A stretch of 64,000 nt of DNA, taken from positions 16,012,849 to 16,076,848 of the forward strand of contig JAKZAP010000001.1 in the NCBI GenBank assembly GCA_023053575.1, in the 5' to 3' direction. Position numbers and translations under genes: made by a program. The notes under the pieces are model-generated. The model searched no databases. It saw only the letters and a list, made by a program, of their open reading frames with translations, and was not told where the DNA came from. Of the stretch, positions 38,479 to 49,191 are shown piece after piece; the first letter of the stretch is position 1; each line of letters begins with the position of its first letter. The stretch is from Branchinecta lynchi. Taxonomy: Eukaryota; Arthropoda; Branchiopoda; Anostraca; Branchinectidae.

Positions 38479-38757
38479 GAGCCTCGTTTTTGTTGCAATA
38501 GCGCTGCCGCATCGCTGCTGCAGCACTTCTTTGCTTCTGCATAATATGCGTTTTTGGATTCACTTTCTTCTTGGTTGAAGCGGCAGCGCTGCAGCATCTT
38601 GCAGGGAAGCACGGACTTGGTCGGGGAGCAAGTCCGTGATTCTCGAGAAGCGCTGCCGTCTTCCTCGGAAGCGCTGCAGTGCAAAAACGGATGTAGAAAG
38701 AATCAGTCCGGAATCCGCCGAGAAGTGGACCTGCAGCATGCAACAAAAACGAGGCTC
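38479..38757. mobile_element. MITE with GAGCCTCG termini
   Basis: GAGCCTCGTTTTTGTTGCA (38479) and TGCAACAAAAACGAGGCTC (38757) are exact 19-bp inverted repeats. The interior is rich in CAGCGCTGC / GCGCTGCCG motifs that produce Ser/Ala-rich frames on both strands; these are not genes. The target duplication is unclear. Confidence 0.7.
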
Positions 38758-39039
38758 AGAACAGACGGATATGTTGTGCCAAATTCATGTATAGCCAGTC
38801 AATAAATCAGCAGAGAGAGTGCAAGCCATCGTAACAGAGTACAACAAAAGAAGGAAAAAGAAGAACTCTCAAGGTAGGCTGGCTCTTTCCAGCCCCCCCC
38901 CCCCATTCCAGCCCCTTCGAAGTATACGATCGTCCAAATCTCTCCACCCTAAGTGTGACAAAAGATTTCCAAGAACCGACCACTACAACTGCCCCCACAG
39001 TGGCTGAGTACGATCTGGACCTGCAACTGAACATCTAGG

Positions 39040-39890
39040 ATATGAGAAACTGTTATCTGTCAAAAGGCAAAAAAGGTCTTGGGACCTTGTGGAAAGCGAA
39101 AATGTACCGATTCGCTAACACACTTTTTTTTAACCAAACGGTCAAGATGCAAACTTTAACGGTTCCAGGAATTCACTGAGCAAGACTGTTGAAGCACAAA
39201 TGATCACGTTTAGCCCAAAGGATTTTTGCACGGTACGGTGAAGATGTACACTTTGACGGTGCTAGGAATAAATTTGTAAGCAAAACACTTGAGCCAAAAA
39301 GATCATGGGCCCTTGAGGAACATAAAAATGTATAGTTTGGCCAAAAGTATTTTTCCACCTTGCGATAAGGACCCGTTAATAGTGGTAAGAATTCGTTAGC
39401 AAGCAAAACCCTTGAGGCACAGAACGATCACGGAGCCTTTGGGGTTATGAAATTGCATCATGTGGTCAAAAATACTTTCGCACTGTGCGGTTCAGATGCA
39501 AACTCTAAGGGGGGGGAGGGGCTTGGGATTCATTTGCAAGCAAAACCCTTGAGGTACAAATGATCAAGGGCCGTTCGGGAAACTAAAAATTAAAAATTTG
39601 TCCGAAAGTACTATGACTATTTTTGTACGCAAAACCCCTGAACCACAAATGATCATGGGTCCTTAGGGAACATAAAACCGTATCTGTTACCCAGTCCCAG
39701 TCTGGGATATGTTTTCTTGTCAGTTATCAAGTTTCATACAGATCTGACAACTCATTCGAAAGTTATGCGTGTCCGAATCCCGAATTCCCTCTCCCTCAAC
39801 TCCCTCTGGATAGTCGGATCCGAGAAATGACAACTCACATGTCAATGTGGTAACGTCTCTAATATGCCTTACAAAAATTTACAGCATAAA
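39040..39890 (-). mobile_element. Element B, copy B5 with an extra ~120-bp tandem repeat
   Basis: Between 39100 and 39690 about five units repeat GCAAAACCCTTGAGGCAC..AATGATCA.GGG..CCTT (near 39183, 39283, 39404, 39541, 39629). From 39700 the usual family B interior follows (ATCAAGTTTCATACAGATCT, CTCCCTCAACTCCCTCTGG). The same inner repeat appears in B6. A degenerate B-like stretch lies just left (38890-39040). Confidence 0.6.
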
Positions 39891-40010
39891 CAGACAAACT
39901 GTACATGAATAACAAAAACGACAATCGATGGAGTAAAAGGGACAGACAAGACAAGTCGTGATCAAGTTCACCAGAGGGAGAGTTAAAACCCTACACTCGA
40001 TTATCGACAG

Positions 40011-40518
40011 TTTATGGAATGGGTTTGAGGCTAAATACGTCAAAAATGTATTCGAGAATACCTCAATGTCTTCGAGGAATCGGTGTTTGTATTCGGGAAT
40101 AGATAAAAAGTGTTCGAGAATGTTTTAGACGTATTTGACATTTAAATCGAAATTAGGTATTCCAGAATGACATAAATGTATTCGAGAATGACATAAAGGT
40201 ATTCGAGAATGACCAAAATTTATTTGGGATTTTTATTTTTTAAATTCTCGAATGCCTTTTGGTCATTCTCGAACACACTACTGTCATTCTTGAGTTCCTT
40301 ATTTCAATTTAAATGTCAAATACATTTTAGAAATTCTTGAATATTTTTTATCTTTTCTCGAATACTTTTGTAGTTTCTCGAAGACCTAAAAATTGCCTCA
40401 AAAACTTTTCGTCGATTCTCGAATACAAATACCGATTCCTCGAAGACATTTAACGGACATACATTTCGGGGATTCTCGAATACATTTTCGACGTATTTCC
40501 TCAAATCCATTCCATAAA
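40011..40518. repeat. 508-bp foldback palindrome with GTATTCGAGAATG subrepeats
   Basis: TTTATGGAATGGGTTTGAGG (40011) and CCTCAAATCCATTCCATAAA (40518) are inverted, and inversion continues through ~230-bp arms to a centre near 40240. Each arm holds short repeats of ATTCGAGAATGACATAAA. No coding function; likely a foldback transposon. Confidence 0.75.
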
Positions 40519-40678
40519 AGTTTTTGTCAGGCTTGGATGTTTGGTCTGAGGGGATTTGCTCGTCCGTGAGGCAAATGCAGGAGCTGTTTATCAAATTTGC
40601 AATAAATCCGATGAATAAGTATTTTGTTTGAGGCAGAGAAGAGTTGCCAATGGGAAAAAAAAACAGTCAGACTATCCT

Positions 40679-42376
40679 GATGAAAAAATTTTAGCCTGCG
40701 TAGTTGTATGATAGATGTACGAAAAAGTTGTATGTAATAGCAAAGAATATTATCATTGAATGTGCCTCAGACTGGTCCAGTGTTAAGTAGTAGTATCCAG
40801 TAGCATCCTATCTTGCCATAGTAGCATCCAATCTTGCTAATAGTAGCATGCAGTAGAATGAAGTAACACGATAGCCTTGAAGTAGAAGCATGTAGTAGCA
40901 CCAGTTAGCAGTGGCGTCGCAAGGGGGGGGGTGCGGGGGGTGCAGCACCCCCCCACCTTTTTGAGATTCGGTAAAATTTTGGGGCGGAGGCCCAAAATTT
41001 TAATAAAATGTTCGGTATTTTTTCGATAGCAGAATAGTTCGATATATTTACGGGGATTCGGTAGTTATATAAAATCCTAAATAGGCTATATGTACAAATC
41101 TCTTCGGTATAATGGTCGGGATTCGGTATAATTGCCAGTATTCGGTAGTTATCACGACTTTGGTGAGAGAATTTACCGAAATCATTTGGTAATTTTTCGA
41201 TGCCGGAACTATTCGGTATATTTATGGAGATTCGGTAGTTACACAGAATCCCGAATAGGCTATTGGTTCAAAATTATTCGGTATCATGATTAGGATTCGG
41301 TAATTTGTTCAGTATAGTTTCCAGGATTAGGAAGTTAACAACGAATCCTGACTTTTTTCCAGTTTCGACGAAAGTATACCGAATAAGAATAGTGCTCGGT
41401 AGTCTTTCGACACCAAAACAATTCGGTATAGTAACCGGGATTCGGTAGTTATACAGAATCCCTAACATGCTATCGGTCTCAACTTATTCGGTATAATAAC
41501 TGGGATTCGGTAATTTATTCGTTAAAACCGCCAGGATTCGGAAGCTAACACGAACCTCAGAAGAGGTCGAGTGAAGCACTGGTAGCAGACAAAAGGGATG
41601 ATCTATGATACCATCGATAGTCCTTACTTTTATTTTGGATCTCCAAAAGAATATCTAATCATAAATATTTCGAAAATTCCGCCTGCAGCACTTTTCGTAA
41701 TATTCTCTATTTTGTGGAAAGGCGCGTCATTTGACGGGGGTTTTAAGCAAGTTTTAGGATGGAGGTTTTGAAACAATAAAAGCTAGAATTTGGATGGAAA
41801 TTAAATTTGGGAGGAAAAATTAAAAAAAATTTCGCCTGCGGCGCTCACTTTATGTGATTGTGGGATATTAACTAGACTACAGTTGCTGCCGCTGCTGCCG
41901 GAACGTCGCTCCCTCCGGTTTCTGGAACTTCTTAGAGTCTCGGTATTTAATCAACGGTAAATGATAGAATTTGTCAGAGAAGCAGTAGCGTACAGAAAAA
42001 AGAATGGATTTCAAAAATTTTCGCCTGCGGCGCTCGATTTAGTATTCTGTTGGTTATAATAGATAGAAGCTGTTACTGCAATCATGCCCGGCAGTATATT
42101 CCACATGTGGGCTTCGCCAAAACGCCGCCTAATAGTTGGCTTAACGTCTTTCATGCTGTCCTTTATTGTTACTCTTCCTACGTAATCGTTTCTGTTCCAG
42201 AATTTAAAGCTCGAATTCTTAGTTCTAGGATTCGGTAAAATTTTTGAAAGATTCGGTAAAATTTTGGCTCTGCACCCCCCCACCGAAAATGCACTTGCGA
42301 CGCCCCTGCCAGTTAGTACTACATGCTACTTTTTCGCACAACTTCATACTACTTATTCTGAAATAAATTTTTCATC
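40679..42376. mobile_element. MITE family E, copy E2, split by element D2
   Basis: The halves 40679-40918 and 42317-42376 together match E1 (11417-11701). Ends GATGAAAAAATTTTAGCC and AAATAAATTTTTCATC. The break carries the duplicated CCAGTTAG made by D2. Confidence 0.82.
40919..42308. mobile_element. hAT-like element D, copy D2
   Basis: Starts CAGTGGCGTCGCAAGGGGGG and ends CACTTGCGACGCCCCTG, flanked by the exact 8-mer CCAGTTAG (40911-40918, 42309-42316). E1 shows the empty site, confirming insertion. The left half repeats ATTCGGTA-(N)-GGGATTCGGTAGTTA; the right half has TTCGCCTGCGGCGCTCAC twice. No transposase, so non-autonomous. Confidence 0.88.
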
Positions 42377-43166
42377 GGGATTGGAGACTCTACAAAGATA
42401 GGAATAACTAAGTTGTGTAAGGACAGAGACAAGAGACGAACAGGCAATCCGTAAATTTTTGCCATTTTCAAATGGCCATACTCTAGAAAGAATACTAAGA
42501 AGACTTTCAGAAAGGAGGATAGACATTTCGGAGGGTTCAAATCACTTATCCGAAATACATTTTAGATAGAAACCGGTTGATATGGTTTTACCTAGGCTAA
42601 AACTCGAACAATCTGCTCTTACGAGGTTATAACTTTAAGAACGTGCTGCGCTGTCAAAACGTGTGCGAAAATGTGCGACCCAGGGTGTTCTGGATACATT
42701 CAGGATGTCAGCGTATGTAAGCAAAGACACATCTAGACCACCGTAAGTACATGTTTATTCCACCAGAATTTCAGCTGGTAAGACTGAATTACTGAACAAC
42801 GTCGGGGAAGTTAGACCTCCTCTTTGTTTTTACACATTAAAAAAGGTCCGACCCCCCCCCCCCCCTTAACGCTACCGAAAGTTTGTTTTGAAGGGAGTTA
42901 CAACATGGACTCGTTGACGCTATAAATAAGGTCGAGTTCGCAAAAGGGCTGGTATATCGATATTTAGGGTCGTGTCCCAGAATTATGGAGTGTTGGAGAA
43001 TTTCTGGAAAACAAAGAAAAGAGAAAATATAACGAAATAATCATATTCAGATGGAACGTCCCACCATCTGAAGTAGTTCTGAGTGACTATTAACGCCTCC
43101 AAAAGTTCCTTTGACAATCTTTACGCTGACTAAATTTCTTACGAAAAGTGTAGAGGCGTGGGCCTA
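42377..43166. other. Non-coding gap
   Basis: Poly-C run near 42850. No recognised gene or repeat. Confidence 0.4.
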
Positions 43167-43670
43167 CACTGAACGTGTCCGAAAGCTTTTAATGCTGCAT
43201 TTTCTTTTCTTTTTTGTCCGAAAGCTGTTACCTTTTTTTTTTCTGTGACACTTCTAGAATACCAAAATTTAAGTCAGGAAGAAGAAGAAGAGAAAAGAAT
43301 TAGCTGTATAAAGCTGACAAAATAGACCAGCTACTGATATCCAACCTTCTTATCTTCTTTTCTTTCCTTTCTTCGTTGGCCATGATCGCCAGTTGTCTTA
43401 GAATTTGGAATGTTTGCCAAATTGTCAGTTATCTTTTTGAATTTGTTATGTTTGCCGCCGAAAACACGGAGAGAATCGCCGTACTCCCCACTTTCTTCTT
43501 GAAAATTCAGCATAAAATTTAGCATTCTTGCTGAATTTGTCGATGAATTTTATGCTGAATTAATGCTGTATTCACTGAGCGAAAATTTAAGTCCGAACGC
43601 GAAATGCTACATAAATGCTGAATTACTTCAGCATCTTCGTTCGTTTTGGAGCTTTCGGACACGCTCACTG
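43167..43670. mobile_element. 504-bp TIR element with TA duplication
   Basis: CACTGAACGTGTCCGAAAGCT (43167) and AGCTTTCGGACACGCTCACTG (43670) are inverted, 19 of 21 matched, between TA dinucleotides. The interior has inverted TTCAGCATAAAATTTAGC / GAATTTTATGCTGAA. The TA duplication suggests a Tc/mariner-like or related group. Confidence 0.65.
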
Positions 43671-43693
43671 TAAAAGCCAATTGCCTATTTCTT

Positions 43694-44010
43694 GCATAAG
43701 ATAAGATAAGATTTATTTCCGTAAAAGCAAAAAGGGCCATGGAAACAACAAAACAGCGCAAAAACGAAACCATAACCTCAACCACTATTTACCAAAAACT
43801 TTCTCTGTGAATCATGGCTACCTTTAGGGATCTTCCCATGTTTCTAATATCTCTAAAACTTCTACTTTTCAAAATTTGTTTAAACCTTTGTCCCGCCAAA
43901 TCATTTCCCCAGATATTTCCTTCCTCAGGTCTTTTAACTCCTGACACTCAACCATTAAATGGAAAATACATTCATTCATTTTACCACACATCGGACAGAA
44001 GTAAGATACA
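43694..44010 (-). pseudogene. LINE 3' end with (CTTAT)n tail
   Basis: On the minus strand a frame reads YFCPMCGKMNECIFHLMVEC then QELKDLRKEISGEMIWRDKG and a stop. CPxCG..HLxxEC..L..LR is the standard C-terminal zinc-knuckle-like end of CR1/L2/Jockey-type polymerases. The 3' tail is ACGGAAATAAATC(TTATC)n at 43694-43722. Confidence 0.82.
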
Positions 44011-44370
44011 GAAGTGTATCTTACAGAAGCGACCGATCTCGGACAGAAGTGACTGATATTCGATTATGAAAAATGTGAAAGTGGTTTTATATTATCGCAA
44101 AAATCGACACAACACTATCTAGTTATATCAATGAGGGCTATATCTACAAAAAAAAAGTATACCAGAAAATATATTCATTCATTTTACCACACATCGGACA
44201 GAAGTAAGATACAGAAGTGTATCTTGCAGAAGCGACTGATCTCGGACAGAAGTGACCGGTATTCGATTATAAAAATGTGAAAGTGGTGTTATAGTATCGC
44301 GAAAATCGACACAACACTATCTAGTTATATCAATGAGGGCTATATCTACAAAAAAAGTATCCCAGAAAAT
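43966..44370. repeat. 203-bp tandem duplication over the LINE fragment
   Basis: ATTCATTTTACCACACATCG..GACAGAAGTAAGATAC occurs at 43973 and 44176. The copies differ by only a few bases over about 200 bp, so the duplication is young. Confidence 0.8.
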
Positions 44371-44383
44371 GTATAACATTTAC

Positions 44384-44680
44384 CTTGGTCAATCCACCAA
44401 TCCAAATCCAGGGATAGCCCACAACAAAAACTGGAGAGCAACTGACTGTTCCAGCTCACCTTTGGAACTGAGGACAATCACTCGAAAGAATGCTTCAGTG
44501 GCCTGGTACACCTTTCTCGCCTTAGGCGAAAATATGCGCATTTGAGTTATCACCGGGAATAGAATCATTGTTCCCGATAGTGTACAGAGCAGGATTTGCT
44601 CCGCAGAATCTGTACAGACCAATAGCAAGGTTTGAATACGGGACGGTATTTCTGCGGGGATTAAGTACGTGACGATCTCA
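44384..44680 (-). CDS. Candidate exon with a hydrophobic segment, unrecognised
   Basis: A long T tract plus CAG (acceptor at 44681) opens a 98-codon minus frame starting SEIVTYLIPAEIPSRIQTLL and containing a ~20-residue hydrophobic stretch (EQILLCTLSGTMILFPVI). It ends at TGA 44389-44391 (GFGLVD). A donor-like AAG|GTAAAT lies 8 bases past the stop. Because the T tract borders element B6 it may be incidental. No family recognised. Confidence 0.3.
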
Positions 44681-44699
44681 CTGAAAAAAAAAAAAAAAA

Positions 44700-45425
44700 A
44701 AAAAAGAGTTAGAAGCTCATATGGAATTTGCAAAGCTGGGTCAGAAGATAAAGTTTGAACTTGCCAATTCGTGGGTTTGTTCTGATCATTTCTAAGCAAA
44801 TCGCTTGTGATAAGAACGATCACAGTCCCTTGGAAATCACGATTGTGTGGTACACAAGTATTTTATTTGTGCACTTGGCTGTGATGACACGTAATTTAAG
44901 GGCACTATATACAAATTAAAATGTGCCAAACCCCTGAGGCAAAAATGATGATTGGGTCATGGGGTGATGAAAATCTACATTTGTATCTGGTCATTGTTCT
45001 TGTTCTTCCCAACAAGTTTCATCCCGATCCATCCAATCTGAACTTGTCACACGATTTCCGGTCCCCCCCCCCCTCCAACTCCCTCCAAAGTCACCGGATC
45101 CATTCCGGACTTGAAGTATGACATCTGAGACAGGAGTCTTTACAAATTTCAAGTTTCATTAAGATCCGATCCCAGTTCAAAAGTTAAAAATATGTCAAAA
45201 TTTCATATTCCCCCTCCCTCTACTCCCCCCACGGTAGTCACATCGGACGTGTGACTATTTCCAAGTTTCTTTGGTAGGGTCCCTAATATGCCTGCCAAGG
45301 TTCATCGTCCTATCACTTCTGGAAGTACACCAATTCGAGATGACTGGCCTGACAGACAGACCAACCGACCGAAAAGGGATCGGTATATGACACTTGAGCG
45401 GAGCTGCAAATGCCATGAAAAAGGA
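44700..45425 (-). mobile_element. Element B, copy B6
   Basis: Right end AAAAGAGTTAGAAGCTCATATGG, then the CCAAACCCCTGAGGCAAAAATGAT repeat shared with B5, then CAACAAGTTTCATCCCGATCC units. The left end is GACCAACCGACCG..GGTATATGACACTTGAGC..CATG. Confidence 0.75.
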
Positions 45426-45864
45426 AAAACGAAGGACCAACGTAAAGAACGGCCCGCAAGAACAAAAATGTTAAGATTTTGATTTATTTTTACTATGTGT
45501 CTGGGGGTATATTCTAGGTATCGAGGTCCGAACTTGCGAAAAAGATCGCTTGGGGAGGGGAGTAAGAGGTTAAACCAGTTTTTTTTTTCTAAAAGGAGCC
45601 TAGTATTCCCTGGTTCTAGTAAAGGGTCGAAATGGGCTTGCGTCATCCGACTACTGATAACAAACGAGTTGTAAGAAAGATCCGACATTTCTTGGACACA
45701 GCTTCCTCGGTGTAATTTTTTTTAATGAGTAATGCCAGATAAGCATGGAAATTTGGTTATCTTTCAGGTGATTTAATTATTCCGATGCTGGACTGCGTGC
45801 GAGGAACGTGACACACTTTCTCACAAAATCTTGTTGGGTCTACTCAGTCAATTTTCGTAGGGCT

Positions 45865-46867
45865 TTCTTAGAATCCCAAAACGTAAGTGGAAGGATACCT
45901 ATGACATCACAAAAGTTGTCCGTCTGTCCGCCGGTCTGTGAGCACGATAACTTTCGAAGAGAATGAGATATTGTGATGAAACTTGGTGTGAGGATTCTTT
46001 GGGTCAAGGAAAAGGTCGAGTTCGTAGATGGACTATAGCCCTACAGTTAGGGGTGGGGGGAGGGAGTTCAAATTAAGGTGCAAACAAAATATTTTTAAAC
46101 AGCTAATGTGATAGTCGATTAAGGGGCAAGAAAACATGCTGAACACGATAATAAAAACCATTTTCTCGCTGGACAAATAGTTCGCCTGGAATCCGACTAA
46201 GACCGGGAAGTCTGTTAAAAGTAAAAGTTTTATTGGATGTTGATTGGATATTCGATTTAGGGGTAAGAAGCCACGCTGAACACTTATGTGAAAATCATTT
46301 TCTACCCGGACAAGTAGTTCGCCCGCAATCCGGCCCTAACCGGAAAATTCGTTAAAAGTAAAACTGTTACTTGTTAGTTAGTTAGATGTCCGGTTTAGGG
46401 GTAAGAAGAGATGCTGAGTCTGTAAATGGCAGTAATGATCTACCCTGACATATAGTTCGCTCGGAATCTGTCTGAAACCGGAAAATGTGTTATAAGTTAC
46501 ATTTTTATCTGAAGTTGATTAGCCGTTCGATATAGAGGAAAGGAGATGCGCTGAATTTGTTTTTTAGCTTTGTTTTTTCGCCGGAGAGGTAGTTCCGGAA
46601 TTCGGCCGAAACCGGAAAATTGGCAGAAGTAAGGCAGGAAGTTTCGATTTCTTTCTTCAAAATAGATATGACATTTAGGGGTGACGCACAGGCTGAACCA
46701 ATATCTGAACTTGGTTATCTCAGATGATTAGCCATTGGCCTTCTTCTGTTTCTAAATCTTAATAGTAAAAATGTTCAAGGAGTCTGCAAAGACCGGATAT
46801 ACACGACCCATTTATCTGGATGAAATATTAAATTTTTGGGATCTCATCGAAACCTTTGGTCTTGTTT
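45865..46867 (+). mobile_element. Element A, copy A9
   Basis: Left end TTTCTTAGAATCCCAAAACG, GTCCGTCTGTCCGCCGGTCT, about five units, right end GGGATCTCATCGAAACCTTT..GGTCTTGTTT. Confidence 0.87.
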
Positions 46868-46959
46868 CATCTGAAGCAAAGAAAATTAACAGTGGACAAA
46901 GTAGGGATTGTCATAGTTTGAATTGCGTTGCGAGAGCAACAGTTTGGCTTTGTAGTATT

Positions 46960-47105
46960 CCTGGGATCCCAAAACGTAAGTGGAGGGATACCTGTGACAT
47001 CGCAAAAGTTGTCCGTCTGTCCGTCCGTCTGTGAGCACGATCATAACTCTTGAAGGGAATGCGATATTTTGATGAAACTGGTTGTGAGGATTCTTTGAGT
47101 CTTGG
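46960..47105 (+). mobile_element. Element A, copy A10 (left end only)
   Basis: CCTGGGATCCCAAAACGTAA through the microsatellite to TGTGAGGATTCTTTGAGTC, where the match breaks and the Penelope-like sequence begins. Confidence 0.82.
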
Positions 47106-47107
47106 TT

Positions 47108-49191
47108 TGATTTGATGTATTGATGTACCTTCCTCGTCCTGAAATTCCCTACACTGAGATAATCACTGGGGTTGAGTCCGGAATTTTTCTAGGTCGTTCG
47201 TCTCTGGAAAAGCCAGACGAAGTCAGAGCAAGAGTTGTAAAAACTATGTTGGATTTCAAAGCACCCTTGGTACCAAAAACTTCTTTCAAAGATGGATCGG
47301 TACTGAAAAGCCTCAGGAGGGAAAAAGACTTAGTCATAACGAAGGCAGACAAGGGAAATGGAAATACTGTGGTCATACTAGATATCGAGGACTATTAACT
47401 TAAGATCCATACTCTATTGGGAAATGCAGAGGTGTTCGAAAAACTTAACCAGGACCCAACCGAAAAATTTGTGAAGGAGGTACGAAAAGAGTTAAAACAA
47501 ATGAAAGACCAACACCTTATAACTGAGCATATGTACAAAAAGTTGTTGCCAAGAGGTTGTGTAGCACCTAGACCTAGAAGGCAACCTTCTAGCACCTAGA
47601 AGGTTGCCTAAAATTCACAAAGAAGGGAACCCTTTAAAACCCATCGTTTCAAACATAAATTAACCCATAGAAAAAATTGGCAAACATCTAGCTACTGTTT
47701 TCCGACCCCTAGGTCAGACACAAGTTTCCTTCATAAAAAAACTCTTCGGACCTTGTTGAAAAGCTGAGTGTAATCACTTCAGAAACGCTGTTGGTTAGTT
47801 TCGATGTCGAATCGATGTACCCAAGTTGTAGGACTCAGAAATGTGAGGCTCTTCTAAAGGCAAAGTTGGAACAATACCCATCAATATCGGAAAAGAGCAC
47901 CCTTTCAAATGAAACGCTACTGGCACTCACTTGTTTGTGTTACAAATTTTCCAACTATTTGCAGTTTAGGGGAGTTCATTATTTAATGAGGGAAGGTCTT
48001 GCTATGGATGCTCCACTTTCACTGATCCTAGCTAACCTACAACTTGGGAATATCAAAAATCGAGCTATTCAGAGCAGCACTGATGAACCAACTTTTTGGA
48101 AAAGATACATGGATGATATTTTGAGTACTTGGGAGCATGGAAAAGAGAAACTAATGACGTTTCTTGACCATCTCAATTCTATTGATCCGAACATAAGATT
48201 CACAGTCGAAATTGAGTCGGAGAACAAGCTTCCTTTTCAGGATATACTTACCATAAAAAGAGACGGGTCTTTATTGTTCACAGTCTACCGAAAACCAAAC
48301 CACAGTGACCGATATATCCACTTTTCATCAAACCACCATTTTTCTGTGAAACAAGGTGTTATCATAGCTTTAGTACATATGGCTCTCCATGTATGTTCAC
48401 CAAAATTTCTGGATCTTGAACTAGACCATCTCCGGGATGTTTTGTTCGGAAACGGTTACCCGATGAAAGTTATTGACGCAACCATTGAAAAACGCAAAGA
48501 AAAGTTTCGTCACCCACCCTCACACTCAACCACTGAACCTGAGAAAAAGGTCTATGTGCCACTTCCCTATGTCCATGGACTCACAGACAAAATCAAAAGA
48601 ATTCTGAGCCCTCATAACATCTCGGCATATTTCAAAAGCTCAAACACGATATCTTCTTATCTTTACTCTGATAAAGATCCGATTTCCGAGACAAACTGCC
48701 AAGGGATTTATAAGATTCCATGTTCTTGCGATAAATGGTATATTGGTAGGACCCCGTCAAACCCTACTTCATGTTCCCGTTATCCTACCAATTACTTCAA
48801 ATGTCCCTTCCACTCATACTCGACCGACTAGACAAGCAGCCAGTGTTGCGAACATACGAATTCGCGAGGCGCTGAATAAATAAAACACCCTCGGGGCATA
48901 CAGAGCAGAGAGGCTATTTCGCGAGTCGCGCATGCATCTTGTTAGCAGTGGCCAGTTCTGTTCTGTGGAAGGTTTTATTCAAAGTGGTTGGTTGAAAGAT
49001 ATTATGGATTTTTGGAGTGGGCCGTTTTCTGGGTGAAAGCTTCTACGCTTTCCCAGACAGATGGTAAACTGCAGAATTCAGAATTGTAAATAATCACAGA
49101 TTTGTACATATACACTTTGAACACGCACATTTTATTTTCGTTATTTTACTTTTATCTGCATGTCGTTCAGCCCGCATAGTTCTTCTGGTTA
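47108..49191 (+). pseudogene. Penelope-like element, reverse transcriptase plus GIY-YIG remnant
   Basis: Penelope-like elements encode a telomerase-related reverse transcriptase fused to a GIY-YIG endonuclease. Frames at 47120-47398, 47417-47599 and 47791-48831 together read in family order: ADKGNGNTVVILDIEDY (then TAA), LPKIHKEGNPLKPIVS, SFDVESMYPS, EGLAMDAPLSLILANL, KRYMDDILS, LPFQDILT, VYRKPNHSDRYIH. The endonuclease starts GIYKIPCSCDKWYIGRT, but the conserved part after YIGRT is missing. Stops, frameshifts and MDAPLS in place of the usual MGSPLS show it is dead. The YMDD site is intact. The 5' end abuts a cut element A; after 48831 only non-coding flank follows, up to B7. Confidence 0.9.

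Noticed and set aside
38337..38805. Overlapping 83-115-codon frames rich in Ser/Ala on both strands
   Set aside because: Produced by CAGCGCTGC repeats inside a MITE with 19-bp inverted ends; no domain and no codon signal.
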